Shown here: positions 9,579 through 18,012 of the stretch, in pieces
How the letters are laid out: every line of letters begins with the position of its first letter
Numbering within the stretch: the stretch's first letter is position 1
From: Corynebacterium hindlerae
GTDB lineage: Bacteria; Actinomycetota; Actinomycetes; Mycobacteriales; Mycobacteriaceae
Assembly: GCF_014117265.1 (NCBI RefSeq)
Contig: NZ_CP059833.1
Coordinates: forward strand, 868,001 to 932,000
DNA: 64,000 nt
Direction: 5' to 3'
Program-made: the position numbers and the translations under genes
The notes under the pieces: model-generated
Databases searched by the model: none
What the model saw: only the letters and a program-made list of their open reading frames with translations
What the model was told of the DNA's origin: nothing

Positions 9579-10208
9579 TCATAGATTCTTTTGCGCGCTG
9601 ATGTGCGCGATTATTCGATCTGCGAGCTGGTCAGGCGCTTCGTTGGGTTGAGCCACCAACCATGGGCTTGCCCAGGATGCGGAGGCGAGGCGTCGGTAAG
9701 CTGCGCAGGTGCGTGCTTGGAGTCCGCCATCAGACTCGTAGAGGTCCTTGGCGCGGGTTTCGTCAGCCTGCGCGCGACTTTCAGCACGCTGCGCAGCGAG
9801 CTCCACGGACGTATCAAGGAGCACCTGCAGGTCAGGGCGCGGCAGACCGAGGGTCCCAAATTCCAGGTCGGCGATCCAGTCAACGATTGTCTCGTCCTCG
9901 GTACGCGCCCAGCTGTATGCGGCGTTCGACGCAACGTAGCGGTCCAGCAGGAGGATGTCGTCGGAGGTCGTTGCCGCACGCAGCTTATCGACGACCCCGT
10001 GCCGGTCCAACGCAAACAGCGTCGCCATCGCGTAAGCACTATCCGTAAGGTCTCCCATGTCACCGCGCAAGCCGCGCGCAGCGAGTTGCGCGTGGATCGA
10101 TTCCTCATACCGAGGAAACGCGAGCTGCTGGGCCTTAATCTGCGCAGTGAGCGCGCGGGTCAAGGTGTTTTTACCGGCACCGTCGATGCCTTCTACACAA
10201 ATGATCAC
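9579..10208 (-). CDS. tmk: Thymidylate kinase (dTMP kinase)
   Basis: 209 residues. Phosphorylates dTMP to dTDP in DNA precursor synthesis. P-loop VEGIDGAGKNTL (residues ~5-16), with Asn where Ser/Thr is more usual just after GK; DR(Y) motif LLDRYVASNAAY (~100-112); LID region rich in Arg (AESRAQADETRAKD). Length is normal. It lies between mtrA and the DUF4259 gene, 2 bases after the stop of the latter, which suggests co-transcription. Confidence 0.93.
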   Translation of the reverse strand: MIICVEGIDGAGKNTLTRALTAQIKAQQLAFPRYEESIHAQLAARGLRGDMGDLTDSAYAMATLFALDRHGVVDKLRAATTSDDILLLDRYVASNAAYSWARTEDETIVDWIADLEFGTLGLPRPDLQVLLDTSVELAAQRAESRAQADETRAKDLYESDGGLQARTCAAYRRLASASWASPWLVAQPNEAPDQLADRIIAHISAQKNL

Positions 10209-10210
10209 GG

Positions 10211-10564
10211 CTAGTTGAGCGCCTCGAGGTATGCCTCTAGGTCCTCTTCAGTGTCCACTTCTTCGAGGATCTCCGCTGCACGCTCCCGCAGCAATTCCGA
10301 GCCGGAACCTGTCAGCTCCCGGATGAAGGGGTAGTTTTCTGCGATCTCTCCGGCGCTGTACGGGGCGCCTGCCCAGATAGCGGCGATGGTGGCGGCCAAC
10401 AGTCCGTTGGCGGTTTCTTCGTCATTCACCGCCTTATTGCTTGCGACGAGTGCGACGGCGTCATCAATTGCTTCCACGATGTCTTCGGAATCAAGCGTGG
10501 CGATTTCGTCGAGGAAGTCAACATTGTTCTCATCCGAGAAAATCGCGATGTCCCAGGCTCCCAT
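10211..10564 (-). CDS. DUF4259 domain-containing protein
   Basis: 117 residues, strongly acidic, all-helical. The start MGAWDIAIFSDENNVDFLDE is the DUF4259 signature (MGAW.. .F..D...D). The C-terminus TEEDLEAYLEALN is acidic. Function is unknown; such proteins are small and cytosolic. The stop is 2 bases from the tmk start, so it is probably the first gene of a short operon reading into tmk. GTAGGAGAATC before ATG is a good ribosome site. Confidence 0.8.
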   Translation of the reverse strand: MGAWDIAIFSDENNVDFLDEIATLDSEDIVEAIDDAVALVASNKAVNDEETANGLLAATIAAIWAGAPYSAGEIAENYPFIRELTGSGSELLRERAAEILEEVDTEEDLEAYLEALN

Positions 10565-10842
10565 GATTCTCCTACTTCAATGCGACTGGATTGTCTGATC
10601 AGTATCTAGGTTTACTTGGATTGCGCGCGGTCCGCCACTAAGCCAGGTCTACCTCCACCGGATCGCCATAGCAGATCTGCTTCATATTTTTTCGGCCGAA
10701 TTTTGCCTTAGACGGTTTCCATAGCTTCACAACCGTGCTAGGGTCAGCGTTGTTATCTTTTTGTTACCGATTGTGACACTGTGTAACTATTTCACTCCGG
10801 TGAGCGATACCACAGTTAAACAACTACCGAGGAGGCCAACAC
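10565..10842. promoter_or_regulatory. Divergent promoter region between the DUF4259 gene and the Pro/Thr/Ser-rich gene
   Basis: 278 bases with no gene. Near 10760-10785 it holds three related short words (GTTAC, GTGAC, GTAAC) spaced 6-8 bases apart, of the sort seen in MtrA-type direct-repeat sites, but this is a guess. CCGAGGAGGCCAACAC just before GTG 10843 is a strong ribosome site for the plus-strand gene. Confidence 0.4.
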
Positions 10843-11664
10843 GTGAAAAAACAGACCCGCGGGTTCGTCACCTTCGTAGCTGTAGGCTGCGTAGGTGCCG
10901 TCGGCGTGGGCTGGGGCGTGTGGCGCTCTGCAGCTCCAGAGGAATCCCGAGCAGCCAGCACGCCCGCCATTTCGCGCGCGGCATCCCCGTCCGCTGCTGG
11001 GTTTTCCCCTGTGACTAGCTCCCCGGATCCCACACCAGAACCCTCCTCTGAGGTGGCGAAGCTACCACCACAGCAAGCACCGTTGCTCGAGTCCGACCCA
11101 TACCTCGCACCGAACGCATTTATTCCACAGCCAGGCGCTGTGGCGGTGTCGCCGACGAAGATCTACGGCCCATCCTTCACCACGGAGGTCCAGCAGGCAC
11201 CTGCTGACATGTCGACCCATACGACGGAAACAGAGCACTCCGAAACGGTAACCACCCCTGAGTCCGAAGTCACCGTACAGCCTTCTCCTACTGCGCCAAC
11301 AGAAGAACCGACCACTACGCCTCCTGCCGCTGGTGAGGAAACCACAACGGAGCAGGCCCAGCCCCCAATCACCGCTGAGGTCCCTCCCCTGAGTTCGCCG
11401 CAAAACAGCCCAGAGCTGTCTTCTGCTGAACAATCCTCGCTTTCCGCGCTGGCGTCAGAGTCCCCCGTACAGACGGTTCCAACATCCGTGGTCTCTGAGC
11501 CGACCCCTATTCAGCCGATGACCGCCCCTGCTGCAGTGCAGCCACAGCTCTTCTCCGTACCGGCTGCGCCAACCTCAGCTACTCCGAGCGACGCCACTGA
11601 GCCAACGACGGCAGCAGCACATTCCGCACAACCGGCTGAACCGACCGCCGCTACCACACGGTAG
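10843..11664 (+). CDS. Membrane-anchored Pro/Thr/Ser-rich surface protein
   Basis: 273 residues from a GTG with strong upstream GAGGAGG. Residues ~8-27 (FVTFVAVGCVGAVGVGWGVW) form one membrane segment after the short basic tail MKKQTR. The other ~240 residues are low-complexity Ala/Pro/Thr/Ser/Glu with repeated TTTP-, SSPDPTPEPSS- and EPTT-like runs and no recognisable fold. It is probably an extracytoplasmic, possibly O-mannosylated stalk; actinobacterial mannoproteins have this composition, and mannose-activation genes lie downstream on the other strand. There is no LPXTG. The stop is 9 bases from the manA stop (convergent). No specific function can be given. Confidence 0.65.
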   Translation: MKKQTRGFVTFVAVGCVGAVGVGWGVWRSAAPEESRAASTPAISRAASPSAAGFSPVTSSPDPTPEPSSEVAKLPPQQAPLLESDPYLAPNAFIPQPGAVAVSPTKIYGPSFTTEVQQAPADMSTHTTETEHSETVTTPESEVTVQPSPTAPTEEPTTTPPAAGEETTTEQAQPPITAEVPPLSSPQNSPELSSAEQSSLSALASESPVQTVPTSVVSEPTPIQPMTAPAAVQPQLFSVPAAPTSATPSDATEPTTAAAHSAQPAEPTAATTR

Positions 11665-11673
11665 TGGTGCCCG

Positions 11674-12864
11674 CTAAACCGTCGCGATAAAAACAGTGGC
11701 TCCAGTTGGCTGCAACGTCACTGTTCCGTCTGTGGCCGGCACCCACGCCGCAGTCCCCGCGGGGACAGTGAGCTGCTGATCGTCGCATGTCAGCTCGGCA
11801 GTCCCATCGGTAACGAGGACAATCACCGGACCGTCGTGTTCGACCGGCACCGCTGATCCCAGGACACACTGGCGCAGCGTGAACTCGTCGATCGGCGTGG
11901 GAAAGTGAAGACAATCCCCGTTTCGCTCCGGAATCACACGTGGATCGGCAAGGGATTCGAAGCGCAGTACGCGCACCAGCTCCGGTACGTCGACATGCTT
12001 GGACGTTAGGCCACCACGCAGCACATTGTCTGAGTTGGCCATAATTTCCACGCCCAGACCACTGACGTATGCGTGGAGCTCACCGGCGTCGAGGTACAGT
12101 CCCTCCCCCGGTTGCAAGGTGAACTTGTTGAGCAGCAACGCTCCCAGCACGCCGACATCGTTTGGGTAGCGGTTATGCAGCTCCACCACGTTGGACAGTT
12201 CTTCCCGCATCCAGTCCGGGAGCTGCGGATCAGCAAGCTGCTGTGCGGCTGAAGCCACGATGTCATCGATCAGCGTGGAACGGCTACCCCCAGGAATAGT
12301 GATCCAGGTGGTGAACAGGACCCGAAGATCTGCAGCTTCCCGCTCTGGGGAGCGATCCAGCATCGCCAGGTAGCGTTCCACTTCGGTACTGCCGAGCCGG
12401 TCAAAGAGTTCAAGGGTCTTCGCTAGTGGTCGGAACCCCGCCATGGCCTCGAACTCAGTCAAAGCGACGATCAGTTCCGGCTTGTGATTGGCGTCTTTGT
12501 AATTGCGGTTATCCGCAGCCAGGTCGATTCCCAGGGCGTTTTCCCGCTGGAACCCGTCTGCCGCTTGTTCCGGCGTGGGGTGAGCTTGCAGGGAAAGGGG
12601 TTCGGCAGCTGCAAGGATTTTCAGCAAAAACGGTAGTTCATCGCCGAAGCGCGCCCGCACGCGTTCGCCGAGTTGCCCAGCAGGATCGGCAGCTATGACG
12701 TCGACAAGTGCAGCGTCGCCAACGGTTGCGGAACCACCGGGGTGTGCTCCGAACCAGAGTTCCGCCTCTGGTCGGTCCGAGGCTTCCTGGTCACCACGCA
12801 GCTGAGCGATCAACTCGCGCGATCCCCACGGGTAATGCCTCAACTTACCCGTCAGTAGTTCCAT
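11674..12864 (-). CDS. manA: Mannose-6-phosphate isomerase, class I
   Basis: 396 residues. Interconverts fructose-6-P and mannose-6-P, feeding GDP-mannose for lipomannan, mannolipids and protein mannosylation. Zinc-site motifs are visible: SLQAHPTPEQA (Gln and His), NHKPEL (Glu in the DxNHKPE box), and a C-terminal DAGELHAYVSGLGVEIMANSD-region His (GELHAY). The start MELLTGKLRHYPWGSRELI is the normal N-terminus with the conserved YxWG. It precedes tobH and manB in the opposite-direction order typical of Corynebacteriales. Confidence 0.95.
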   Translation of the reverse strand: MELLTGKLRHYPWGSRELIAQLRGDQEASDRPEAELWFGAHPGGSATVGDAALVDVIAADPAGQLGERVRARFGDELPFLLKILAAAEPLSLQAHPTPEQAADGFQRENALGIDLAADNRNYKDANHKPELIVALTEFEAMAGFRPLAKTLELFDRLGSTEVERYLAMLDRSPEREAADLRVLFTTWITIPGGSRSTLIDDIVASAAQQLADPQLPDWMREELSNVVELHNRYPNDVGVLGALLLNKFTLQPGEGLYLDAGELHAYVSGLGVEIMANSDNVLRGGLTSKHVDVPELVRVLRFESLADPRVIPERNGDCLHFPTPIDEFTLRQCVLGSAVPVEHDGPVIVLVTDGTAELTCDDQQLTVPAGTAAWVPATDGTVTLQPTGATVFIATV

Positions 12865-12874
12865 CTACAGCTCC

Positions 12875-13810
12875 TTACATCACTGTGGCGGCCAGGCCTC
12901 TCACCATCAACCTCAGCACATTGTCCAGTGCTAGGTCGTCTCCGCCACTGCTTTGTGCAATGGCCCGCGGAAGATGAGTGTCCTGCGCCGCCCACACAAC
13001 GATCCTTAAGGGTAGCACCGGGGCCACATCATCTTCGAACGGATCGTAGAAAATGTCGCTGGCATTTTCATTAAAATCTGGTAACGCTGCCCCCAGTTCG
13101 GTCGCTTCCAGTGCTCCGCACACCAGACCTTTGCTTACCCACCAGGTAGCTATCAGGCGGGCCAGCGCAGTGGGAATCTCCCCATAGCCGGTGTGTACCA
13201 CGCGGTCCTCCCCCGCAAACTCCCTGATCTTGCGGGACTCGTTTACCAGCGCATCGCGTTCCGGGGTCACCGCCAACAGTTCCTCATCAACTGCTTGCGC
13301 CACCAGTTCCAACTGTTCACGCACTGCTTGATCTGGTGCAGTAAGGCCTCCCACCAATGCCACCATCGCAGCGATCACACATGCGGGCGATCCACCGGCG
13401 GCATTCGGCGGCACCGGAATCACGTAGGTATCCGAGGGGGCTTCCTCCCGCAATGGGCCCTGTGGCGGCGCAATGAGGTAGGTGGGGCAGGCGCGTCGTG
13501 ACGCCTCATGCAGGCAGCGCTCCTGCGCCGGCGCGCTTTTCGACGACGCCAGCAGCACCGCATCAAGGGGTCCAGCAAATCGGGGTAGCTTTCCGACAAT
13601 AGTGATCGGCACCGGTAGCGGAGCGAGCACCGCCACTGCCAGCTCCGCCGCTGCACGGCTGATGTCGTCTGCAGCGACGACGATGAGGCTGCGAGGTTGC
13701 AGTTCTCGCAGCTGCGCCACCTGGCCGTCGTCAAGCAGGGCGCTGGCTGCTCGTACGAACGCGCCCTCGTGCGCAATATCAAAAAACTGAACTGCCTCGC
13801 GATCGTACAT
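12875..13810 (-). CDS. TobH-like protein (SIS-like phosphosugar domain), manA-manB operon
   Basis: 311 residues. It lies between manA and the phosphomannomutase gene, the position of mycobacterial tobH (Rv3256c). The sequence alternates beta/alpha: PRSLIVVAADD, VPITIVGKLP, LDAVLLASSK and TYLIAPPQGPL resemble sugar isomerase (SIS) half-domains, but no clear catalytic residue is visible. The start MYDREAVQFFD fits 15 bases after the manB stop with AAGGAGG upstream. Its role is unknown; context suggests help in mannose-phosphate metabolism. Confidence 0.7.
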   Translation of the reverse strand: MYDREAVQFFDIAHEGAFVRAASALLDDGQVAQLRELQPRSLIVVAADDISRAAAELAVAVLAPLPVPITIVGKLPRFAGPLDAVLLASSKSAPAQERCLHEASRRACPTYLIAPPQGPLREEAPSDTYVIPVPPNAAGGSPACVIAAMVALVGGLTAPDQAVREQLELVAQAVDEELLAVTPERDALVNESRKIREFAGEDRVVHTGYGEIPTALARLIATWWVSKGLVCGALEATELGAALPDFNENASDIFYDPFEDDVAPVLPLRIVVWAAQDTHLPRAIAQSSGGDDLALDNVLRLMVRGLAATVM

Positions 13811-13825
13811 GGCTGCCTCCTTTTA

Positions 13826-15217
13826 TCAGGCTCGGATCACACTGAGGACTTCCGCAGTGAGCGCGTCTACTTCTTCCCGAGTCGGGGCTTCCGCGTTCAG
13901 GCGCAGTAGCGGCTCAGTGTTCGATGCGCGCACATTAAACCACGCCTTTGTCCCCTTGAGCTCCACGCTGACGCCGTCGAGCGTGTCCACCGATTCGATA
14001 CGATCAGTGAAATGATCCAGAACAGCCTGGGTGCGTTCCTGCTGCGCCTCCTTCGACGCTAGCTGGGAGTTAATCTCCCCGGATGCCTCGTAGCGGTTGT
14101 ACTGCGCCATCATCTCGCTGAGTGGCTTTTCTTGGGTACCCAACGCAGCAAGCACGTGCATCGCCGCGAGCATGCCAGAGTCCGCGTTGAAGAATTCAGT
14201 GAAGTAGTAATGCGCCGAGTGCTCGCCACCGAAGACAGCAGCTTCATCGGCCATGGTCTTTTTAATGAAGGAGTGCCCCACGCGGGTACGCACCGCGGTA
14301 CCGCCATTTTCCGCAATAATCTCCGGAACGGCCTTCGAGGTAATCAGATTGTGGATGATGGTCGCCCCCGGCTGCTGCGCCAGATAGCGCTCCGCAACAA
14401 TAGCGCAGATAGCGGAAGGGCTCACTGGCTGACCTAGCTCATCAATCACGAAGCACCGGTCCGCGTCTCCGTCGAATGCCAACCCAATATCAGCCTTAGT
14501 TTCCAGCACGAACTTCTGCAGGTCCACCAGGTTCTTCGGATCGAGTGGGTTAGCCTCATGGTTCGGGAAGGAACCGTCCAGCTCAAAGTACAGCGGCTCA
14601 ATATCCAGCGGCAGACCGCTGAGCACCGCAGGGACAGTGTGGCCGCCCATGCCATTGGCTGCGTCGACGGCTACTTTCAGTGGCCGAATACCGGACAGGT
14701 CAACCAGGTCACGCAGAAACTCGCCGTAGCCTTCCAAGCAGTCCTCGTGGCTTAGCGTGCCAGGTTCACCGTCATAGCCAGGGACTCCGGCGACCAGGTC
14801 GTCGATAATGGTGCGCAAACCGGATTCCTGCCCCACCGGACGTGCCCCGCCACGGCAGAGCTTGATGCCGTTGTATGCGGCCGGGTTGTGGGACGCGGTG
14901 AACATCGCACCTGGGCAGTTTTTCACGCCGGAGGCGTAGTACAGCTGGTCGGTGGAGGTCAGGCCAAGCATCGTTACGGATACTCCCTGTTCCATGACGC
15001 CCTCAGCGAACGCTGTGGCCAGTTCCGGCCCCGATACTCGCATGTCGTGTCCGATGACAATGCGGCTTTCGTTTTCGCTACGCATCAAGCGACCGAAGGC
15101 GGCACCGGTGTCGCGCATAAAATCGGCGTCAATTCTTTCGCCGACAATCCCGCGTACGTCGTAAGCTTTGATGACAGCTTCGACATCGTCGCGGTTGCGA
15201 GGTGCAGCAGTGCGCAT
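13826..15217 (-). CDS. manB: Phosphomannomutase / phosphoglucomutase
   Basis: 463 residues from ATG 15217 (MRTAAPRNRDD) with TAGGAG upstream; a longer reading starting 14 codons earlier lacks a site. It converts mannose-6-P to mannose-1-P. Phosphoserine loop TASHNPAAYNGIK (active Ser near residue 130), metal loop DGDADRC near 250, sugar-binding GGEHSAHYY (~330), phosphate-binding RASNTEPLLRLN near the C-terminus. All four domains of the alpha-D-phosphohexomutase family are present. It stands with manA and tobH in the route to GDP-mannose. Confidence 0.94.
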   Translation of the reverse strand: MRTAAPRNRDDVEAVIKAYDVRGIVGERIDADFMRDTGAAFGRLMRSENESRIVIGHDMRVSGPELATAFAEGVMEQGVSVTMLGLTSTDQLYYASGVKNCPGAMFTASHNPAAYNGIKLCRGGARPVGQESGLRTIIDDLVAGVPGYDGEPGTLSHEDCLEGYGEFLRDLVDLSGIRPLKVAVDAANGMGGHTVPAVLSGLPLDIEPLYFELDGSFPNHEANPLDPKNLVDLQKFVLETKADIGLAFDGDADRCFVIDELGQPVSPSAICAIVAERYLAQQPGATIIHNLITSKAVPEIIAENGGTAVRTRVGHSFIKKTMADEAAVFGGEHSAHYYFTEFFNADSGMLAAMHVLAALGTQEKPLSEMMAQYNRYEASGEINSQLASKEAQQERTQAVLDHFTDRIESVDTLDGVSVELKGTKAWFNVRASNTEPLLRLNAEAPTREEVDALTAEVLSVIRA

Positions 15218-15297
15218 ATGGATACTCCTAGGTGAGGGAAACGGACCAGCGCGTGACACTACTCGCCCGGCCCGAAAGTTGCTTACCCCATCCTAGA

Positions 15298-15684
15298 TCA
15301 ATCGTCGCTTTCGACGACATACAGGTGCGCACGCCTGCGTCCTTTTTCCACCTGTTTCCGCTGGGAGCGGTGGATAGGGTGATTATGGGTCGGGTTGTCC
15401 ATCACCAGCCCGGATGACTGCCGACCAGCTTCCCGCACGGCTTCCGCCAGCGCCGTGAGGTCGTCGTCATCTTCGTCCGTCGGGATACCCGTCACGCGAA
15501 GCATCTCCCACCCGAGCGGGGCGGTGATTTTGGCAGCATGCTCTTCGCACAGGTCCCAACTGTGCGGTTCTGCTGCTGGTGCGAGGGGTCCGATGACGGC
15601 GGTAGATTCTGCGTACGCATACGTCAGGGTAGCCACCGCGGGCTTGCCGCATCCTGGGCGACTGCAACGACGAAAATTACTCAC
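15298..15684 (-). CDS. DUF3499 family protein
   Basis: 128 residues. Likely zinc-binding: the N-terminus has CSRPGCGKPAVATLTYAYAES and later WDLCEEHAAKI, giving Cys/Cys/Cys/His ligands, followed by an acidic stretch (DEDDDD) and a basic tail (RSQRKQVEKGRRRAH). Matches DUF3499 (Rv3258c-type) proteins, small actinobacterial proteins of unknown function found next to the WhiB2/manB region. Divergent from the metallopeptidase-like gene at 15778. Confidence 0.82.
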   Translation of the reverse strand: MSNFRRCSRPGCGKPAVATLTYAYAESTAVIGPLAPAAEPHSWDLCEEHAAKITAPLGWEMLRVTGIPTDEDDDDLTALAEAVREAGRQSSGLVMDNPTHNHPIHRSQRKQVEKGRRRAHLYVVESDD

Positions 15685-15777
15685 CTGACAAAGTCTAGAC
15701 CTTTAGTTCACACTTTGGAAGTGGTCGGTCGGCGCGCCTGCCCCAAATTCCCACCTCAATGCCCCTAAATTATCCTC

Positions 15778-16233
15778 ATGGACGTAAAAGCTGCGCGTAA
15801 TCGACATGGCCGAGGTGCCCGCGGGCCACTGCTGCCTCAGGCCACCCCGAGGCACCGCACACGCTCGCAGCTTTTCGACGCCGCTGTGCTCGAAGCCTAT
15901 GCCCCCATCGCGAACGCGTACCCCGAGGAGCTCGCGACGCTCGACATTGCAGTGGATATGATCCCGCGGATGCGCCTCAATCCGGATGCCGATTTCTTCA
16001 CCGATGAGGTGGTCGCCGATGGTCCCGTCCCACTGGGTCGCGTGATTCCTGCTGGCATTGATCGGTTTGGAAAGGCAACTCGCCCTCGCGTGGTGGTGTT
16101 TCGGAAGCCTATTGAAGCTCGGTATGAAACAGCAGAAGAGCGCCGGGAGATCCTCCGCATGGTTCTCACGACGCTGGTTGCCTATCACTTGGGCATTGAT
16201 CCCGATGAGATCGACCCTGGGGCGCGGTGGTAG
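15778..16233 (+). CDS. Metallopeptidase-like family protein (Rv3259 type, zincin-like)
   Basis: 151 residues. The family is annotated as a zincin-like metallopeptidase: strand VVVFRKPIEAR followed by helix REILRMVLTTLVAYHLGIDPDEID. The usual HExxH is replaced here by TTLVAYHLG, so the catalytic Glu is not obvious and enzyme activity is doubtful. TAAATT sits 6 bases before the ATG, with no ribosome site, suggesting a leaderless transcript, a common arrangement in Corynebacterium. It is divergent from DUF3499 and convergent with whcD (9 bases between stops). Confidence 0.72.
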   Translation: MDVKAARNRHGRGARGPLLPQATPRHRTRSQLFDAAVLEAYAPIANAYPEELATLDIAVDMIPRMRLNPDADFFTDEVVADGPVPLGRVIPAGIDRFGKATRPRVVVFRKPIEARYETAEERREILRMVLTTLVAYHLGIDPDEIDPGARW

Positions 16234-16242
16234 CCGCTAAAG

Positions 16243-16557
16243 CTAGCCGATTTGCTTCTTGAGGCGACGGCGCTCACGCTCAGAAAGGCCACCCCAAATA
16301 CCGAATCGCTCATCGTGTTCTAGGGCAAACTCTAGGCATTCATCGCGGACACCACAGGCCTGACAGATGCGTTTGGCTTCACGAGTGGAACCACCCTTTT
16401 CCGGAAAAAAGGCTTCTGGGTCTGTCTGCGCACAGAGGGCTTGATCTTGCCACTCTTGCTCCACAGCACCAAAGAGTGCGTCAAAGGTTAGGTCAGAGCC
16501 GGTATCCAACCCGGAATTCACCCCGCGGGAAGTTGCGCCATCCGCCACAAATTCCAT
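16243..16557 (-). CDS. whcD: WhiB-family regulator WhcD (WhiB2 orthologue)
   Basis: 104 residues from ATG 16557 with GGAGGAGCGTCG upstream. WhiB proteins carry a [4Fe-4S] cluster on four cysteines, here ALCAQ, RICQACG and DECLEF (C..CxxC..C). The WGG turn (GIWGGLSERERRRLKK) and basic C-terminus bind sigma factor / DNA. Position beside manB and the rmlA2-wbbL block is that of whiB2 in mycobacteria and whcD in C. glutamicum, both linked to cell division. The upstream 350 bases are non-coding and probably regulatory. Confidence 0.93.
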   Translation of the reverse strand: MEFVADGATSRGVNSGLDTGSDLTFDALFGAVEQEWQDQALCAQTDPEAFFPEKGGSTREAKRICQACGVRDECLEFALEHDERFGIWGGLSERERRRLKKQIG

Positions 16558-16907
16558 CGACGCTCCTCCTTCTTCCGTAGGTGTTCTCGTAGGTGTTCTC
16601 ACTGAAAAGTTTTCTAAATTCGTATTGTCGCTATGTCCCGCCGGTGAGACACAGCCATGTGACTTACACAAATGTGATTACACACCGATCACTAGATATC
16701 GTCAACCTCGCAAGCCCTTTTCCGGAAAGTTTTGAGCATTTTCCCAAGAAGTCAGTCACAGAAGTAACAGGATTAACACAACCGCGAAAGCGGGGGTTAT
16801 GGCCGGGGGTACTATATGTAGTGGTGCCCGCGGCTAGGAAAAACAACTCTCGACTACTTTCGGCGTGTCGTTGCGAAGATACTTGACTTTTATAACGCAG
16901 CAGTGAG
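16558..16907. promoter_or_regulatory. whcD upstream region with tandem TGTG..CACA sites
   Basis: 350 bases without a gene. At 16657-16684 two near-identical imperfect palindromes lie in tandem, ATGTGACTTACACA and ATGTGATTACACA, 1 base apart, a plausible activator or repressor site for whcD. Close to the start (16576-16600) a 12-base word GTAGGTGTTCTC is repeated twice in the leader. Toward 16790-16860 there are G-rich runs (GCGGGGGTTATGGCCGGGGG). Confidence 0.45.
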
Positions 16908-17996
16908 TTAGGCGTCGGAGGAGAAACGAACCCCGTTATCCGGGATCACCACTCCGGGCCATACCCGCATACCGCCCTTGAGCTCACAACGCGCGCCAAT
17001 CTGAGCGCCATCACCAATCACGCAGTCAGAGATCCGGGCATTAGCACCGATAGTGACGCCAGCGCCAATAATTGAGTTTTCAATAATTGCGCCCGGTTCA
17101 ATCGTGACACCGTCGAAGACGACGGTTCCGTCGAGGCGAACTCCAGCACCGATTTCGGAGCCACGCCCCACTACTGTGCCTCCGAGCAGCCACGCCCCAT
17201 CGCTGACCCCAGCGGTGTCATCCACGAGCCCCTCGCCAGTGCGGCCTTCCAGCAACGGCGACGGAGCAATGCCACGAACCAGGTCGGAGGACCCGCGCAC
17301 GAAATCATCCGGGGTTCCCATGTCACGCCAATAAGACTGATCCACGTAACCGAACACCCGGCGTCCCTCCTCCAGGAGCCGCGGGAACGTCTCCCGCTCG
17401 ACCGAGACTGCACGGCCAGCCGGGATAGTTTCGATCAATTCCCGCTTGAATACGTAAATACCTGCATTGATCTGATCCGTTGGTGGGTCCTCGGTCTTTT
17501 CCAAGAAGGCTGAGACCCGACCTTCGGCGTCAGTAGGCACGCAGCCGAAGGCGCGAGGGTCAGGCACCCGCACGAGGTGCATGGTCAGATCCGCTTGCTT
17601 CGTTTCGTGGGTTTCCAGCACCTTGGTCAAGTCCGTGCCACCCAGCACATCCCCGTTAAACACCATGACGGTGTCATGGCGCAGCTTGTCGTACACGTTG
17701 CGGATGCCACCACCAGTGCCGAGGGCTTCCTCCTCCACCACGTACTCAATTTCCAGGCCCATGTCCGAGCCATCGCCAAAGTACTGCTCGAACACTTCCG
17801 CCTTGTACGAGGTGCCCATGACCACGTGGGTGATGCCAGCTGCCTTGATGCGGGCCAGCAGGTGCGTCAGAAACGGCACGCCTGCAGTGGGCAGCATCGG
17901 CTTTGGGGTAGACAGCGTGAGCGGGCACAATCGAGTGCCTTTGCCCCCGACGAGGATCACTGCGTCGGTGGCATTAGCCAGTGAGTGAGTAGTCAT
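16908..17996 (-). CDS. rmlA2: Mannose-1-phosphate guanylyltransferase (RmlA2/ManC-type)
   Basis: 362 residues. N-terminal nucleotidyltransferase: LVGGKGTRLCPLTLSTPKP is the GGxGTRL-KP signature (residues ~15-33), and NGDVL holds the metal-binding Asp. The C-terminal ~110 residues form a left-handed beta-helix with hexapeptide-like repeats (GAIIENSIIGAGVTIGANA). It makes GDP-mannose from mannose-1-P and GTP in Corynebacteriales. It follows wbbL by 16 bases and probably forms the rmlD-wbbL-rmlA2 operon. Confidence 0.9.
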   Translation of the reverse strand: MTTHSLANATDAVILVGGKGTRLCPLTLSTPKPMLPTAGVPFLTHLLARIKAAGITHVVMGTSYKAEVFEQYFGDGSDMGLEIEYVVEEEALGTGGGIRNVYDKLRHDTVMVFNGDVLGGTDLTKVLETHETKQADLTMHLVRVPDPRAFGCVPTDAEGRVSAFLEKTEDPPTDQINAGIYVFKRELIETIPAGRAVSVERETFPRLLEEGRRVFGYVDQSYWRDMGTPDDFVRGSSDLVRGIAPSPLLEGRTGEGLVDDTAGVSDGAWLLGGTVVGRGSEIGAGVRLDGTVVFDGVTIEPGAIIENSIIGAGVTIGANARISDCVIGDGAQIGARCELKGGMRVWPGVVIPDNGVRFSSDA

Positions 17997-18012
17997 AAGT
18001 TCCTATTATCCC

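Noticed and set aside
16576..16600. Two copies of GTAGGTGTTCTC as a regulatory tandem repeat
   Set aside because: A simple 12-base duplication in the whcD leader; no further copies and no palindromic form.
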